Assembly (NCBI RefSeq): GCF_002367995.1
Contig: NZ_AP018207.1
Location: 2,304,660 to 2,368,659, forward strand
Reading direction: 5' to 3'
DNA: 64,000 nucleotides
Origin: Calothrix brevissima NIES-22
GTDB taxonomy: Bacteria > Cyanobacteriota > Cyanobacteriia > Cyanobacteriales > Nostocaceae
Part shown: one piece after another, positions 8,611-18,251 of the stretch
How positions within the stretch are numbered: position 1 is the first letter of the stretch
How the letters are laid out: the number at the start of each line of letters is the position of its first letter
Made by a program: the position numbers and the translations under genes
The notes under the pieces: generated by a model
Databases searched by the model: none
What the model was told of the DNA's origin: nothing
What the model saw: the letters and a program-made list of their open reading frames with translations, nothing else

Positions 8611-9762
8611 TTACTCAATTTTAATTAAATTAAATAAGGTTTCATACTGCTTATTAGCTTCAGAAGATAAGGGAAGTAAAAATTCGCTTTTAGCGAAAAC
8701 TTCTCGATTATTGACTAACAAGTTTCTCAAGGGTTCAGGAATTTCTGTGGCGACAATGTTGGGAGCAATAGGCGAATTAGTTTTACTGAGTACAGAAATA
8801 TCTTTAGCGATCGCACTTTGCAAACAAAAATCCATCCATTGATTAGCTAAAGCTTCTTTCTCTGAACCTTGAGGACGTACCCACAAATCCGCCCATATCG
8901 CTGTTCCTGATTGAGGAAGCACGACGCTAAGGTGAGGATATCGCGATAACACAGGAATAATATCATCAGACCAGCCAACAGCCAGCCAAGTATCCTCAAT
9001 AATTAACGGTTCTAGATAGGTAGTAGAGTTATAGAATTTGACTTGTTGATTTAAAGCGCGTAGTTCTGATTCTAAATTTGCTACTTGATCGATATTCTCT
9101 GTATTGTAGGAATTGCCTAATTTCTTTAACACCAGCCCTATAACTTCTCTGGGGTGGTTGAGGAGAGAAATTCGCGATCGCAATTCACTGCGCCACAAAT
9201 CACTCCAATCTGTTGGTGTCCATCCTAAATCTTGGAACTTTTCCCGATTGTAAACCATTACCGTACTACCCCAACGGTAAGGAACCGCCCAAACTTTTCC
9301 TTGAGGATCGGGATTACCTTGCTCGTTACGCTTTACCAGCTGCTTCCATTGTTCGCCTAAAGCTGACCAATTTTTAATTTGCGCTTCATTGAGTGGTTGA
9401 ATCAGCTTTTGCTCAATTGCCGCTTTTAGCCAATAATCACCCAATGTTACCACATCAGCTATTGGAGTTTTTTCTGCTTTCACCCAAGGGATATAGCGAG
9501 TCCATCCTTGCTCATCCTGAAATTTGGGCTTTTGCTGCCAAGTTTGTAATTGTTTAAATAAATCTTGTATTTGCGCTACAGGAGAAAATTTTAACTGCTC
9601 CTGAGATTTTAACGCTTTCTGAAATTTATTAACTACCTGACCTGGTATAGAACCATTTAATAGCTGTACTTTTAGTTGCGTCTGGTTATTAGCGCCACAG
9701 CCAATCAGCAGTTGTGAAAGCGCCAATGTACCTGTACCTAATATAAAGGAGCGTCGATCCAT
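8611..9762 (-). CDS. Polyamine/iron-type ABC transporter substrate-binding lipoprotein (PotD-like)
   Basis: A 383-residue extracytoplasmic solute-binding protein. The N-terminus MDRRSFILGTGTLALSQLLI with a twin-arginine and a lipobox Cys (LLIGCGAN, Cys22) predicts Tat export and lipid anchoring. The body has the type-2 periplasmic binding layout: WAVPYRWGSTVMVYNREKF and WSDLWRS are typical of spermidine/putrescine-like binding proteins. No permease or ATPase is adjacent, so it is an orphan whose transporter is elsewhere. Ligand identity is uncertain. The family call is good. Confidence 0.85.
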   Translation of the reverse strand: MDRRSFILGTGTLALSQLLIGCGANNQTQLKVQLLNGSIPGQVVNKFQKALKSQEQLKFSPVAQIQDLFKQLQTWQQKPKFQDEQGWTRYIPWVKAEKTPIADVVTLGDYWLKAAIEQKLIQPLNEAQIKNWSALGEQWKQLVKRNEQGNPDPQGKVWAVPYRWGSTVMVYNREKFQDLGWTPTDWSDLWRSELRSRISLLNHPREVIGLVLKKLGNSYNTENIDQVANLESELRALNQQVKFYNSTTYLEPLIIEDTWLAVGWSDDIIPVLSRYPHLSVVLPQSGTAIWADLWVRPQGSEKEALANQWMDFCLQSAIAKDISVLSKTNSPIAPNIVATEIPEPLRNLLVNNREVFAKSEFLLPLSSEANKQYETLFNLIKIE

Positions 9763-9904
9763 TTAATTTAAACATAAAATTCCATATTATAACTCTCTTT
9801 CGTCTGTCAGTACCATAACGGGTTGGGAGTTAAGAAACTAGAAGATAGCGCTTGTAATTCCTGGGACTTTATTGAAAATAGAGACTAGAGCGATTGCCAG
9901 TTGG

Positions 9905-9969
9905 TGAGGTACAGATGATCGTTGATTGTAGGGGCACTGGCACTGCCATGCCCCAAAGCGCGTACCTCA
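9905..9969. repeat. Hairpin element sharing the core of family A
   Basis: The outer arms TGAGGTAC (9905-9912) and GTACCTCA (9962-9969) are exact complements. The inside contains TGTAGGGGCACTGGCACTGC followed by CATGCCCC, the same GC-rich core as the 101-bp family A elements, but with different ends. It may be a related or recombined element. Confidence 0.65.
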
Positions 9970-10384
9970 TTTACTCATTAAACTGACAGTAATAATTTAT
10001 TGTTACTTCGGCATTAGGTAAATTTGATGAAATTAATTAATAAGAGGTATCCAGCAAAAATATTTGCTGTATTTTCATAAATTTCATGAGTTTTTTACAC
10101 AATCTTTATCATTGATTAGATAAAAATAATAAGCATAAACAAGACAATAATTTAGGAGATATTGCATGTAATTAAATATATAGTTATTAGGTTATTTTCT
10201 ACGATAAATTTTACATCTAAAATTTATGTAAATCTTCAGAATTAACGGGCATTATACATCTTTATTTGTATAGTGTATATATTAATTTACTCCGCAAACA
10301 CGTATTGAGATATACAAGAACCAGGGAAATTATACATCTACATTCTTTGCACTTAGCCAGGTAACCGTAATTATTTTCTTTCTT

Positions 10385-10491
10385 ATACCATTTCTGCGTG
10401 AAACATAGATTTACCCTCTAGTTAGATTCTTCTTGCATTGGCAAAGAATACAGGAGGTCTAATAGAGTAAACCTTGCTCAAGAATTGGTAT
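10385..10491. repeat. 107-bp imperfect inverted-repeat element before the NRPS gene
   Basis: The ends ATACCATTTCT (10385) and AGAATTGGTAT (10481-10491) are complementary at 10 of 11 positions. The next inner blocks (TTTACCCTCTAGTTAGAT and GTCTAATAGAGTAAA) also pair partly. It sits about 140 bp before the NRPS start, so it could affect that promoter. The ATACCA..TGGTAT ends resemble family A. Confidence 0.55.
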
Positions 10492-10633
10492 GAGAAATTA
10501 AAACCAATCAAATGGACTTAAAGACTATCGAGAAAGCTCTTAATTAATTTTAGTTATGAGCTAATACCGTTTAGCCAAAAATAGTTTTCCTGGCATATCA
10601 GCATCAAAGTGTACAATCATTCTCTACATAAAT

Positions 10634-13600
10634 ATGAAGCTAGCAACAGGTTTAGAAGCAGTATCATCTCTCGCTTTATGTAATCAAGAATTAGCAAGAA
10701 TTTCAACTTTATTATCACTACCAAGTGACCGACCCAAGACAGCGATACAAAGCTTTAAGGTTGCACAGTCATCTTTTAAAATTGCTTTAGAAATTGCAGA
10801 AGCACTTAGCTTATTTAGCAACAAAGAAAGAGTTACTCTATTTATTACCTTGTTAGCAGTATTTAAAACGTTACTTTATCGCTATACATGGACTGAAGAT
10901 ATTTTAGTAGGTTCGCCAATTGTTAATAGTGAATACACTTTTGTAGACAACTTAATTTTATACACAAATATTTCAGAAGAAACCAGCTTTCAAGAATTAC
11001 TACAGCGCGTACACAAAGTAGCTTTAACATCTGATACCACTCAAGATTTTTACGCTGAAACCCAGCTAGAAGAATTACAGCTTAATTCAAATTGCAGCGA
11101 ATCACCACTTTTTCCAGTCATGTTTGGATTGGACAATCTGCCATTAAATATCAATACTTGGACAGCGAATAATCAGGCAACAAAGTGTGATTTAAGTTTA
11201 TTTTTACAACAAACCACCACAGGATTGTTGGGCGTATGGATATACAACGCCGAGTTATTTGATGTCAGCACCATTGAGCGAATGAGCGGACATTTCCAGA
11301 CTTTGTTGGCGAGTATCGTCACTAACCCCAAACAGCCAATTTCTCAGTTAACCCTGTTGACAGTTCAAGAACAACAACAACTGCTGTATCAGTGGAATGA
11401 TACCCAGATAGATTATCCGCAAGATAAATGCATTCATCAGTTGTTTGAAGAGCAGGTAGAGCGTACCCCAGACGCAATAGCAGTAGTTTTTGAAGATAAA
11501 CAAATTACCTATCAACAATTGAATAGTCAAGCCAATCAATTGGCTAATTACCTGAGGAATCTGGGAGTCGGGCCGGATGTGCTAGTGGGTATCCGTGTAG
11601 AACGCTCTTTAGAAATGATAGTAGGGTTGTTGGGGATTCTCAAAGCTGGCGGTGCTTATGTGCCCTTAGATCCCAATTATCCAAGAGAACGTTTAGCCTA
11701 TATGTTGGCAAACGCCCAACTATCAATACTGTTGACGCAACAGCAACCGCTAGGCGGGTTAAAAGAGCAGGAGATAGTTGTAGTTTGTTTTGATACTGAC
11801 TGGGGTGTAATTGCTAGTGAAAGTGAAGAAAACCCAGTTAGTGAGGTGACACCAGAGAACTTAGCTTATGTGATTTATACCTCTGGATCTACCGGAATGC
11901 CAAAAGGAGTGGCTATTAAACATCACTCAGTTTTAAATTTGGCTACAGGTCTTAACAACGCCATATATACCAAACTTCCACAACAGCAATTGCGAGTTAG
12001 CTTAAACGGATCTTTAAGTTTCGATACTTCCGTTAAACAGTGGATACAGTTACTTTACGGACACACCCTGGATATTATCCCCCAAATGCTGCGATTTGAT
12101 GGCAATGCTTTGTTAGCTTACCTGCGATCGCACAAAATAGATGTATTAGACTGTACGCCATCACAATTAGAATTGTTAATTGGCGCAGGATTGCTTTTAG
12201 ATAATATACCTCAATGTGCGTTGGTAGGAGGAGAAGCGATCGCCCCATCTACTTGGGAAGCTTTGAGCCAATCCACAAACATTAATGTTTATAACGTATA
12301 TGGGCCTACAGAATGCACTGTTGATGCTACACTTTGCAACCTGCGGATATTCAATCACAAACCAATCATCGGTCGCCCAATCTCCAACACCCAAATTTAC
12401 ATTCTCGACCGCAATTTACAACTAGTACCTGTGGGTGTGCCAGGAGAAATCTACATTGGCGGTGCAGGTTTAGCTAAAGGTTACCTCCACCGACCAGATT
12501 TGACACAAGAGAGATTTATCCCCAACCCTTTTAGTAACGATGCTGAATCACGCCTTTATAAAACTGGGGATTTAGCTCGTTACCTAAATGATGGCAACAT
12601 TGAGTATTTAGGACGTATCGACCACCAAGTTAAAATTCGCGGCTTTCGGATTGAATTGGGAGAGATAGCAGCTGTACTCAGCCAACACCCGACTGTAGCC
12701 CAGACAATAATTAATGTCTACGAACCGGTTCCTGGAGATCAACGCTTAGTGGCTTATATTGTCCCGACTCAGGGACAAAAACCTCCGATTAGGGAGTTGC
12801 GACAGTTTCTTTCTCAAAAGCTACCAGACTTTATGGTGCCATCAGCTTTTACAATTCTGGATGTTCTACCACTAACACCAAATGGCAAAGTAGACCGCCA
12901 AGCTTTACCTAAACCTGATTTATCAAGGCTAGAGACAGAAGCCGCCTTTGTCGCTCCTCGTAATCAAGTAGAACAGCAGTTAACACAAATTTGGGAACAA
13001 GTTTTAGGTATCCAACCCATCAGCATCAAAGATAATTTCTTTGAATTAGGCGGACATTCCTTGCTCGCAGTCAAACTTTTTGCCCAAATTCAAGAGCAAT
13101 GGGGCAAAAATTTACCCCTGGCGACTTTATTTCAAGCAAGTACTGTAGAAGCTCTAGCTAACATCATCTCTCAAGCAGAAGACTCAGTAACAACCGAATC
13201 AAATCCTTGGTCATCACTGGTAGCAATTCAACCTCATGGCTCTAAACCTCCTTTCTTTTGTATTCACGGACTAGGCGGAGAAGTCCTATGTTTTCGTCAG
13301 TTAGCGCTACATTTGGGAGCAGATCAACCCTTGTATGGACTACAACCTATTGGGCTAGATGGCAAACAGTCTGCCCATACTACAGTTGAAGATATGGCAT
13401 CGCATTACATACAACAAATCAAACATCTCCAACCCCAAGGCCCGTATTTTTTCGGAGGATATTCTTTTGGGGGTATAGTTGCCTTTGAGATGGCGCAGCA
13501 ATTGCACAAACAAGGCGAGCAAGTTGGTATTTTAGTCATGTTTGATACTTGTCTTGCTGGTTATAGTCAACGACTATCATTTTGGCAGCGAATTTTTGAG

Positions 13601-14068
13601 CATATAAATAATACCCTTCAACAAGGGCCTGCTTACCTTTGGCAAAAGGCTAGAGGCTGGAGCCAGTGGGGTAAATACTATCTCCAAAGTAAGTATAAAA
13701 CTTTCTTGGAAGCTACAGAGGATTTACCCCCAACTGACAAACATTTAGAGATTATCAATATTAATACTCAGGCTCTCAATCAATATAAGTTCCAAGTTTA
13801 TCCTGGTCGAATGACCCTATTGCGGACTGAGGATCGGAATCGAGATGATGCTGTAGGGATGACATACGATCCTCAATTCGGCTGGGGCGATTTAGTTACT
13901 GGCGGATTAGATATCCATTTTGTCTCTGGTTCTCACCTTTCCCTGTTTGATGAACCCCATGTACAAGTGTTGGCAGAAAAATTGCGCAGTTGTTTACCAA
14001 ACCCACAAGGGAATGGAGTTTTGAGGCAGAGGAAATGGGAGCATCCCAATTTTGACGCAATACCCTAG
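10634..14068 (+). CDS. Single-module nonribosomal peptide synthetase: partial C - A - T - TE
   Basis: 1144 residues. Residues about 1-245 match only the C-terminal half of a condensation domain and lack the HHxxxDG motif, so normal peptide-bond catalysis is doubtful. The A domain (about 255-760) has YTSGSTGMPKG, NVYGPTE, GFRIELGEI and NGKVDRQALP (Lys752). The carrier Ser is 809 (GGHSL). The thioesterase has Ser944 (GYSFGG), Asp971 and His1101. The specificity residues read by alignment to GrsA are D-T-K-D-L-G-V-V-D-K, close to the remembered surfactin Glu code (DAKDLGVVDK), so Glu or Gln is the predicted substrate. There is no oxidase insertion between A8 and A10, so this is not an indigoidine synthetase. 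No tailoring genes flank it and the product is unknown. Confidence 0.93.
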   Translation: MKLATGLEAVSSLALCNQELARISTLLSLPSDRPKTAIQSFKVAQSSFKIALEIAEALSLFSNKERVTLFITLLAVFKTLLYRYTWTEDILVGSPIVNSEYTFVDNLILYTNISEETSFQELLQRVHKVALTSDTTQDFYAETQLEELQLNSNCSESPLFPVMFGLDNLPLNINTWTANNQATKCDLSLFLQQTTTGLLGVWIYNAELFDVSTIERMSGHFQTLLASIVTNPKQPISQLTLLTVQEQQQLLYQWNDTQIDYPQDKCIHQLFEEQVERTPDAIAVVFEDKQITYQQLNSQANQLANYLRNLGVGPDVLVGIRVERSLEMIVGLLGILKAGGAYVPLDPNYPRERLAYMLANAQLSILLTQQQPLGGLKEQEIVVVCFDTDWGVIASESEENPVSEVTPENLAYVIYTSGSTGMPKGVAIKHHSVLNLATGLNNAIYTKLPQQQLRVSLNGSLSFDTSVKQWIQLLYGHTLDIIPQMLRFDGNALLAYLRSHKIDVLDCTPSQLELLIGAGLLLDNIPQCALVGGEAIAPSTWEALSQSTNINVYNVYGPTECTVDATLCNLRIFNHKPIIGRPISNTQIYILDRNLQLVPVGVPGEIYIGGAGLAKGYLHRPDLTQERFIPNPFSNDAESRLYKTGDLARYLNDGNIEYLGRIDHQVKIRGFRIELGEIAAVLSQHPTVAQTIINVYEPVPGDQRLVAYIVPTQGQKPPIRELRQFLSQKLPDFMVPSAFTILDVLPLTPNGKVDRQALPKPDLSRLETEAAFVAPRNQVEQQLTQIWEQVLGIQPISIKDNFFELGGHSLLAVKLFAQIQEQWGKNLPLATLFQASTVEALANIISQAEDSVTTESNPWSSLVAIQPHGSKPPFFCIHGLGGEVLCFRQLALHLGADQPLYGLQPIGLDGKQSAHTTVEDMASHYIQQIKHLQPQGPYFFGGYSFGGIVAFEMAQQLHKQGEQVGILVMFDTCLAGYSQRLSFWQRIFEHINNTLQQGPAYLWQKARGWSQWGKYYLQSKYKTFLEATEDLPPTDKHLEIININTQALNQYKFQVYPGRMTLLRTEDRNRDDAVGMTYDPQFGWGDLVTGGLDIHFVSGSHLSLFDEPHVQVLAEKLRSCLPNPQGNGVLRQRKWEHPNFDAIP

Positions 14069-14175
14069 AAGGGTATTGCTATACCAACAAAGCCTGCCTT
14101 GGCAGGCTATCAAACTTTTAGCCTGCCTTGGCAGGCTTCGTATTTCTAGCCCCACCCTTATAGGGTGAGGGCGTT
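14059..14175 (+). terminator. Cluster of hairpins after the NRPS gene
   Basis: Four stem-loops in a row: AATACCCT/AGGGTATT overlapping the NRPS stop (14059-14077), AGCCTGCC/GGCAGGCT twice (14091-14108 and 14120-14137, identical 18-mers), and CACCCTTA/TAGGGTG followed by GCGTTTTTGC (14153-14175). The last has the best terminator character. The doubled 18-mer is a palindromic repeat. Confidence 0.65.
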
Positions 14176-14991
14176 TTTGCACATTTGGGATGCTCCCTAG
14201 GAAATTAGGCATGGAAGAGAGTAATTATTAGTTAAATTATCATAATTTCAACTGCATCTACTTTAAAAACCCTAAATTTTGTGGATTTGCTTTTATTTCC
14301 ACAATTTACACTATTCCCTTGTAAAAAACTCTAATGTTCAAGGTGAATAAGTTTTAAGTTAACGATCCTGGATGCAATTCTTCTAGTTTTATCTTGCTTA
14401 TGGTAGATGATAAGTGTCTCCTATCTTAATTTAATTATTCAAGAAATTATTCCCTATCCTAAAATAAATTCTGCTTTTTAATTTGCAGTTTTGAATCAGT
14501 AATTTAATTATTTATAGCTGTATCCGTTAATTTTATGAGTTCTTGACTAGCAATTTTTTTAGTTACCTACATCACTCAATTCTTAATTATTTCTTCGGTT
14601 TTTAAGTAAATGGTCATAGTTCCGTAATCACAACTAGAGATAGCCATCTATAGATAACAGGTGCAACAGAATTATTGGTAACAGGCTCATGTTTATCGTT
14701 TAGAGAAGATAGCTGAAACAGCCAGGATGGCGCAAATTAGCGGTAAAAAAAGCAAAAAAGCTGCATATATAGCCAAAATAATTCCATTTATTCAAAGGTA
14801 ATAGCAATTTGCTTCATATTTCTTAATATAGTTGTAAAATTTCCTGTCAAAAATATTGAGTTATGTTTATAAGTAATGAAATTAATGTCACATTCCTACA
14901 GTGCGTGGGAAAAATTAAATAATTCATAAGTATTTTTAAGGTTGCCAGTAAATTGAATAACATAGAGAAAATATGCGGATTAGGGTATTAA
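14176..14991. other. AT-rich spacer, no gene seen
   Basis: About 0.8 kb with many stops in all frames and no homology I recognise. It presumably contains the promoter of the 125-residue gene downstream. Confidence 0.5.
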
Positions 14992-15369
14992 ATGGAGCCA
15001 TTACAAAAGCAGATCATGACTCTGAGCTATAAACTGGATGCTCTCTGCCAAGTAATTGAGGAACTTGATAATAAAGTCTCTCAAACTTTGTCAGAATGCT
15101 CTTTAGCTAGAACCCAAGCCAGAGAAAATTATTCAGAAAATAGCGAAGTCGTACATTACCATCAATTCAAAGCAAATATCAATTTCAATCCCGATATGGA
15201 ACACAAGGATGTGTTATCAGACGGGATTTATTCAGATATGAATCGTCAAGGGGGAGAAAGAACCCTGTCACCAGAAATTCAAATTCAACGATTAACAGCA
15301 CAATTAACCGCCGCCTACAATCGTATCGCCGCCTTAGAAGAACAATTACTGCGGGAGAGAATTCACTAA
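14992..15369 (+). CDS. Hypothetical coiled-coil protein, 125 aa
   Basis: I do not recognise a named family. It has a predicted coiled coil at residues 1-45 (MEPLQKQIMTLSYKLDALC..), a polar, probably disordered middle (about 46-95), and a second heptad-rich helix at the end (QRLTAQLTAAYNRIAALEEQL). That layout suggests a small self-associating or scaffold protein. It converges with the CobT-like gene (56 bp between stops) and has its own long upstream region. Composition is like the neighbours, with no sign of transfer. Confidence 0.65.
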   Translation: MEPLQKQIMTLSYKLDALCQVIEELDNKVSQTLSECSLARTQARENYSENSEVVHYHQFKANINFNPDMEHKDVLSDGIYSDMNRQGGERTLSPEIQIQRLTAQLTAAYNRIAALEEQLLRERIH

Positions 15370-15424
15370 TTTATTTATTTATTGCCCAAGAGATTTACCT
15401 GAAATTCCTGAGTCTTGGCATCCG

Positions 15425-16558
15425 CTATTGGCGATTGAATCTGCTCAAACGCTCAATTTGTTTTTCAATGGCTTCCAAAAGTTGTGTTTGCTGCCAACCT
15501 AGACTAAGACTAGCAGCGATCGCAGCTCCTCCAGCGCCCATGCCTTCTTTCACAAAACCCTGCTCGTAAGCTTGGAGTTGGGGATAACGAGAATCAGCAA
15601 AACTCAGTTGAGTCGCTAGTAGGGGTGGAGCCTCTCCACCCCAAGAGTTGTTTGTTTGAGATAAATTCAGCGCTAATTCCACCGTAGCGCCTGTAGGATC
15701 TTCGGCTACCCAGCGAGTTGTACCCACAACAACCTCTGCTTGTTGCCAAGGTAAATTGTAGGTTTGAGCGATCGCCTTCATCAAGGCATAAACTGCTAAC
15801 ATTTGCGTCCCACCAGCCAGCAACACACCACAGCGACGACTAGCTGCGATCGCCATTCCTGCAACTACCACCTGCATCGGATCGCCAACTGCGGCGACTA
15901 ATTCTAAAGGATCGAGAGAATTTGAGTTTTCTTGCATCCTGGCTAAACCGGCTTGTACCACAGCTGATTTTTGTTCATGGTTACAAATTGGATGGCTGCT
16001 GTTAACCTTCCCCGCAGCAGCTACACCCAAACCCTGTAAAATTGCCAAAGCGGTAGTCGTACCGCCAACTACACATTCACCTAAAATTAAATAACTTTGT
16101 TGGAGATTCGCCGCCAACACCGCACCCCACTGTAAGCCTTGCTCTAGTAGGTGCTGGACTGTGCTTAGTTCCATCGCCGCACCTTTACTTAAACACCGAG
16201 CGGGAACTCCCCCCAAATCGATTGTGGGTACTGCTGGGGGTTGGTGTAAGCCAGCATTAAATATATAAAGTGGAGTTGGTAACGCCTCAACCACAGCACG
16301 GGAAATCAATACAGGTGAAGCACCCGCCATTAAAGGTGGTAAAGGATACTTAGCTTGATGTTCTGCTCCGTAATATAAAAACTCAGCATCAGCACAAGCA
16401 GTAAACTTGCGGTCTTCTGGAGTCTTTCCCGCCGCCGAAATCCCTGGAATTAAGCCAGTTTCCGTAAAACCTAAAATACAAGCAAATACAGGTAAGCGAT
16501 CGCGGTATTTAGCAATCCAGGCTGCACCCTGGTCTATTTGAGTATAAATATTAATCAT
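15425..16558 (-). CDS. CobT-like nicotinate mononucleotide phosphoribosyltransferase (TIGR00303 family)
   Basis: A 377-residue protein resembling nicotinate-nucleotide:dimethylbenzimidazole phosphoribosyltransferase, which activates the lower ligand of cobamides by moving phosphoribose from NaMN. Family features include LGECVVGGTTTALAILQGLG and the Gly/Ala-rich AGGTQMLAVYAL block. The subfamily in cyanobacteria and archaea (TIGR00303) is shorter and distinct from enterobacterial CobT. Cyanobacteria make pseudocobalamin, so the natural base may be adenine. It follows the DUF2232 gene on the same strand, 83 bp apart with an STRR between, and may be co-transcribed. Substrate is inferred. Confidence 0.88.
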   Translation of the reverse strand: MINIYTQIDQGAAWIAKYRDRLPVFACILGFTETGLIPGISAAGKTPEDRKFTACADAEFLYYGAEHQAKYPLPPLMAGASPVLISRAVVEALPTPLYIFNAGLHQPPAVPTIDLGGVPARCLSKGAAMELSTVQHLLEQGLQWGAVLAANLQQSYLILGECVVGGTTTALAILQGLGVAAAGKVNSSHPICNHEQKSAVVQAGLARMQENSNSLDPLELVAAVGDPMQVVVAGMAIAASRRCGVLLAGGTQMLAVYALMKAIAQTYNLPWQQAEVVVGTTRWVAEDPTGATVELALNLSQTNNSWGGEAPPLLATQLSFADSRYPQLQAYEQGFVKEGMGAGGAAIAASLSLGWQQTQLLEAIEKQIERLSRFNRQ

Positions 16559-16559
16559 A

Positions 16560-16596
16560 GGTCAATGGTCAATGGTCAATGGTCAATAGTTAATGG
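16560..16596. repeat. GTCAATG short tandem repeat
   Basis: Several 7-bp units (GTCAATG, then variants) fill the spacer between the DUF2232 and CobT-like genes. Confidence 0.8.
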
Positions 16597-16641
16597 TAAG
16601 AAAACTATGGACTGTGGACTATTGACTCTGGACTCTTGACA

Positions 16642-17403
16642 TTATTCATAATCCATTAAAACCTGTACCCAACGTGGCGGACGGGGGATGGGATTTCCGA
16701 GACGATCTAAAAGTAGCCAGGCGGCGATGTGAACAATAAACAAGTAGATAAAATTATTAAACATAATCAGAGCGATCGCGCCAATTTGAATCCAGAAGAT
16801 ACTGGGATTGCTCAATAAGCCTAGTTTGAGGAAGATCCACTCTGCTAACTCTGTGACTTGATTGATGGCATAAATCCACAGATCCTCACCAGATAACAAA
16901 GATAGTAACCAGACGCGGAAAAAAGCGCCTAAAGTACCTAGTAGCATACCCAAGGTGATAGAAACTATCCAAGGTACGCGACGGTTCCATGTTGTGCCTA
17001 ATAACACGCCCATAAAAGCATAGGGCATAACAAACAATAAACTCCGGACTGGCCCCATTAATACCGCCAGCAGCAACCCAGATGTTACCGCTCCCATCCA
17101 AGCGGCTCTACGTCCCCAACGAAGATAAACTAAAGCAATGGGTACAGGGAAAAATATTCGTAAAACTGGCCCTAAGGGAAAGTAAAAATTAATAAACCAA
17201 ATTAAGCTAGCAGTACTGGCTAAAAAAGCCGTTTCCACCATCCTCAAAGGTGCATCAACCTTAAGTTGGGGCGGTTTCAGTGTAGTTTGATTTTCCCACT
17301 TTTGGTAATTATCTGGTTTATCTAAATCTGGGTTTTGGCTAGTTGGTGATGTTGGTGACGGACTTTGCTCCGGCTCTTCTGGCAAAGAATCTAAGATACT
17401 CAT
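16642..17403 (-). CDS. DUF2232 integral membrane protein
   Basis: A protein of 253 residues from the ATG at 17403, which has AGGAG about seven bases upstream; a GTG at 17430 is in frame but less likely. The first ~60 residues are Pro/Ser/Glu-rich and cytosolic. Six or so transmembrane helices follow (VETAFLASTASLIWFINFYF, then repeated Gly-rich helices), matching DUF2232, whose members often resemble substrate-binding membrane components. With a CobT-like gene next to it, a role in cobalamin precursor uptake is conceivable but unproven. Confidence 0.82.
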   Translation of the reverse strand: MSILDSLPEEPEQSPSPTSPTSQNPDLDKPDNYQKWENQTTLKPPQLKVDAPLRMVETAFLASTASLIWFINFYFPLGPVLRIFFPVPIALVYLRWGRRAAWMGAVTSGLLLAVLMGPVRSLLFVMPYAFMGVLLGTTWNRRVPWIVSITLGMLLGTLGAFFRVWLLSLLSGEDLWIYAINQVTELAEWIFLKLGLLSNPSIFWIQIGAIALIMFNNFIYLFIVHIAAWLLLDRLGNPIPRPPRWVQVLMDYE

Positions 17404-17460
17404 CGAAACTCCTGGTTCGTTCTCTGCCACTTGTCATTGCTCATTTATCCTTTGTTCCAG

Positions 17461-17493
17461 CAAATGACAAATGACAAATGACAAATGACAAAT
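17461..17493. repeat. AAATGAC short tandem repeat
   Basis: About four to five units of AAATGAC lie between the DUF2232 and Crp/Fnr genes. Confidence 0.85.
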
Positions 17494-17549
17494 AACAGCT
17501 TTCACGAAAAATGTCCAATCTAGACGCGCTTTAGCTAAATTGGCAAGTG

Positions 17550-18251
17550 TTAAACGATTGTGCGTTCCAAAGCTAACAAATCAGGAATACAAATTATGTC
17601 CTGATCCCGTTTAATCAAGCCTTTCTTTTCTAACCTAGTCAACACTCTTGTCACCGTTTCCCGTGCTAGCCCGCTTAAACTACTGAGTTCTCGGTGTGGT
17701 AAATTAGGTATTTCTGTTCCAGTCTGAGCTTTTTTTCCTTGTCCTTCTGCCAAAAACAGCAAAGTATCTGCTACCCGCGATTGGCTGTCAGATTCTCGCA
17801 AGCGTAAGCGGCGATTAACTTGGCGTAAGCGTCGCGCCATCAATTGAGCTAATCGCATTCCCGCTAAGGGTTCTGTTTGCAGTAACTTGACAAAATCCTG
17901 GGATGGCATACTGCCAATTACTGTTGGTGTCAGGGTAATTACATCCGTAGAACGAGGTACTTCATCGAGTGCCGCCATTTCACCAAACAATTCTCCCTTA
18001 CCCAGAATATTCAAAGTTACTTCTTTGCCTTCTAGGTTATAGGTACGAATTTTAACCCATCCATCGACAATAAAATATACAGAACCACCCCAGTCATTTT
18101 CCAGTAAAATTACTTGATTGGGTGGGTGAGTACGAGTTACAAGATGGGTGAGAGCTGGTTCTACAACCAGTTCGGGCAACCCTTGAAAAAAGGGAGCCGA
18201 AGCGATCATCCAGGGATTTGCGGGCGTCTGTAGGCTATATCGGTCTTCCAT
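17550..18251 (-). CDS. Crp/Fnr-family transcription regulator
   Basis: A 233-residue protein: cyclic-nucleotide-binding fold at about 15-135, dimer helix (LAQLMARRLRQVNRRLRLR), and C-terminal winged helix with recognition helix GLARETVTRVLTRLEKKGLI. The phosphate-binding-cassette region GELFGEMAALDEVPRSTDV keeps the Gly-Glu and Arg-Ser positions that hold cAMP in E. coli CRP, so nucleotide binding is plausible. It has no Fe-S cysteine cluster. Monocistronic; its targets are unknown. Confidence 0.92.
   Translation of the reverse strand: MEDRYSLQTPANPWMIASAPFFQGLPELVVEPALTHLVTRTHPPNQVILLENDWGGSVYFIVDGWVKIRTYNLEGKEVTLNILGKGELFGEMAALDEVPRSTDVITLTPTVIGSMPSQDFVKLLQTEPLAGMRLAQLMARRLRQVNRRLRLRESDSQSRVADTLLFLAEGQGKKAQTGTEIPNLPHRELSSLSGLARETVTRVLTRLEKKGLIKRDQDIICIPDLLALERTIV

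Larger units (their letters stand above)
9763..10633. other. Long spacer upstream of the NRPS gene with two inverted-repeat structures
   Basis: No gene is visible. It is AT-rich and must contain the NRPS promoter. Two foldable elements are listed separately (9905-9969 and 10385-10491). AGGAGG occurs near 10452 but is not placed before a start codon. Confidence 0.55.

Noticed and set aside
10634-14068. Indigoidine synthetase (BpsA/IndC-like) because of the Gln/Glu-like code and TE
   Set aside because: The required oxidase domain inserted between A8 and A9 is absent; GFRIELGEI runs normally into the A10 region.
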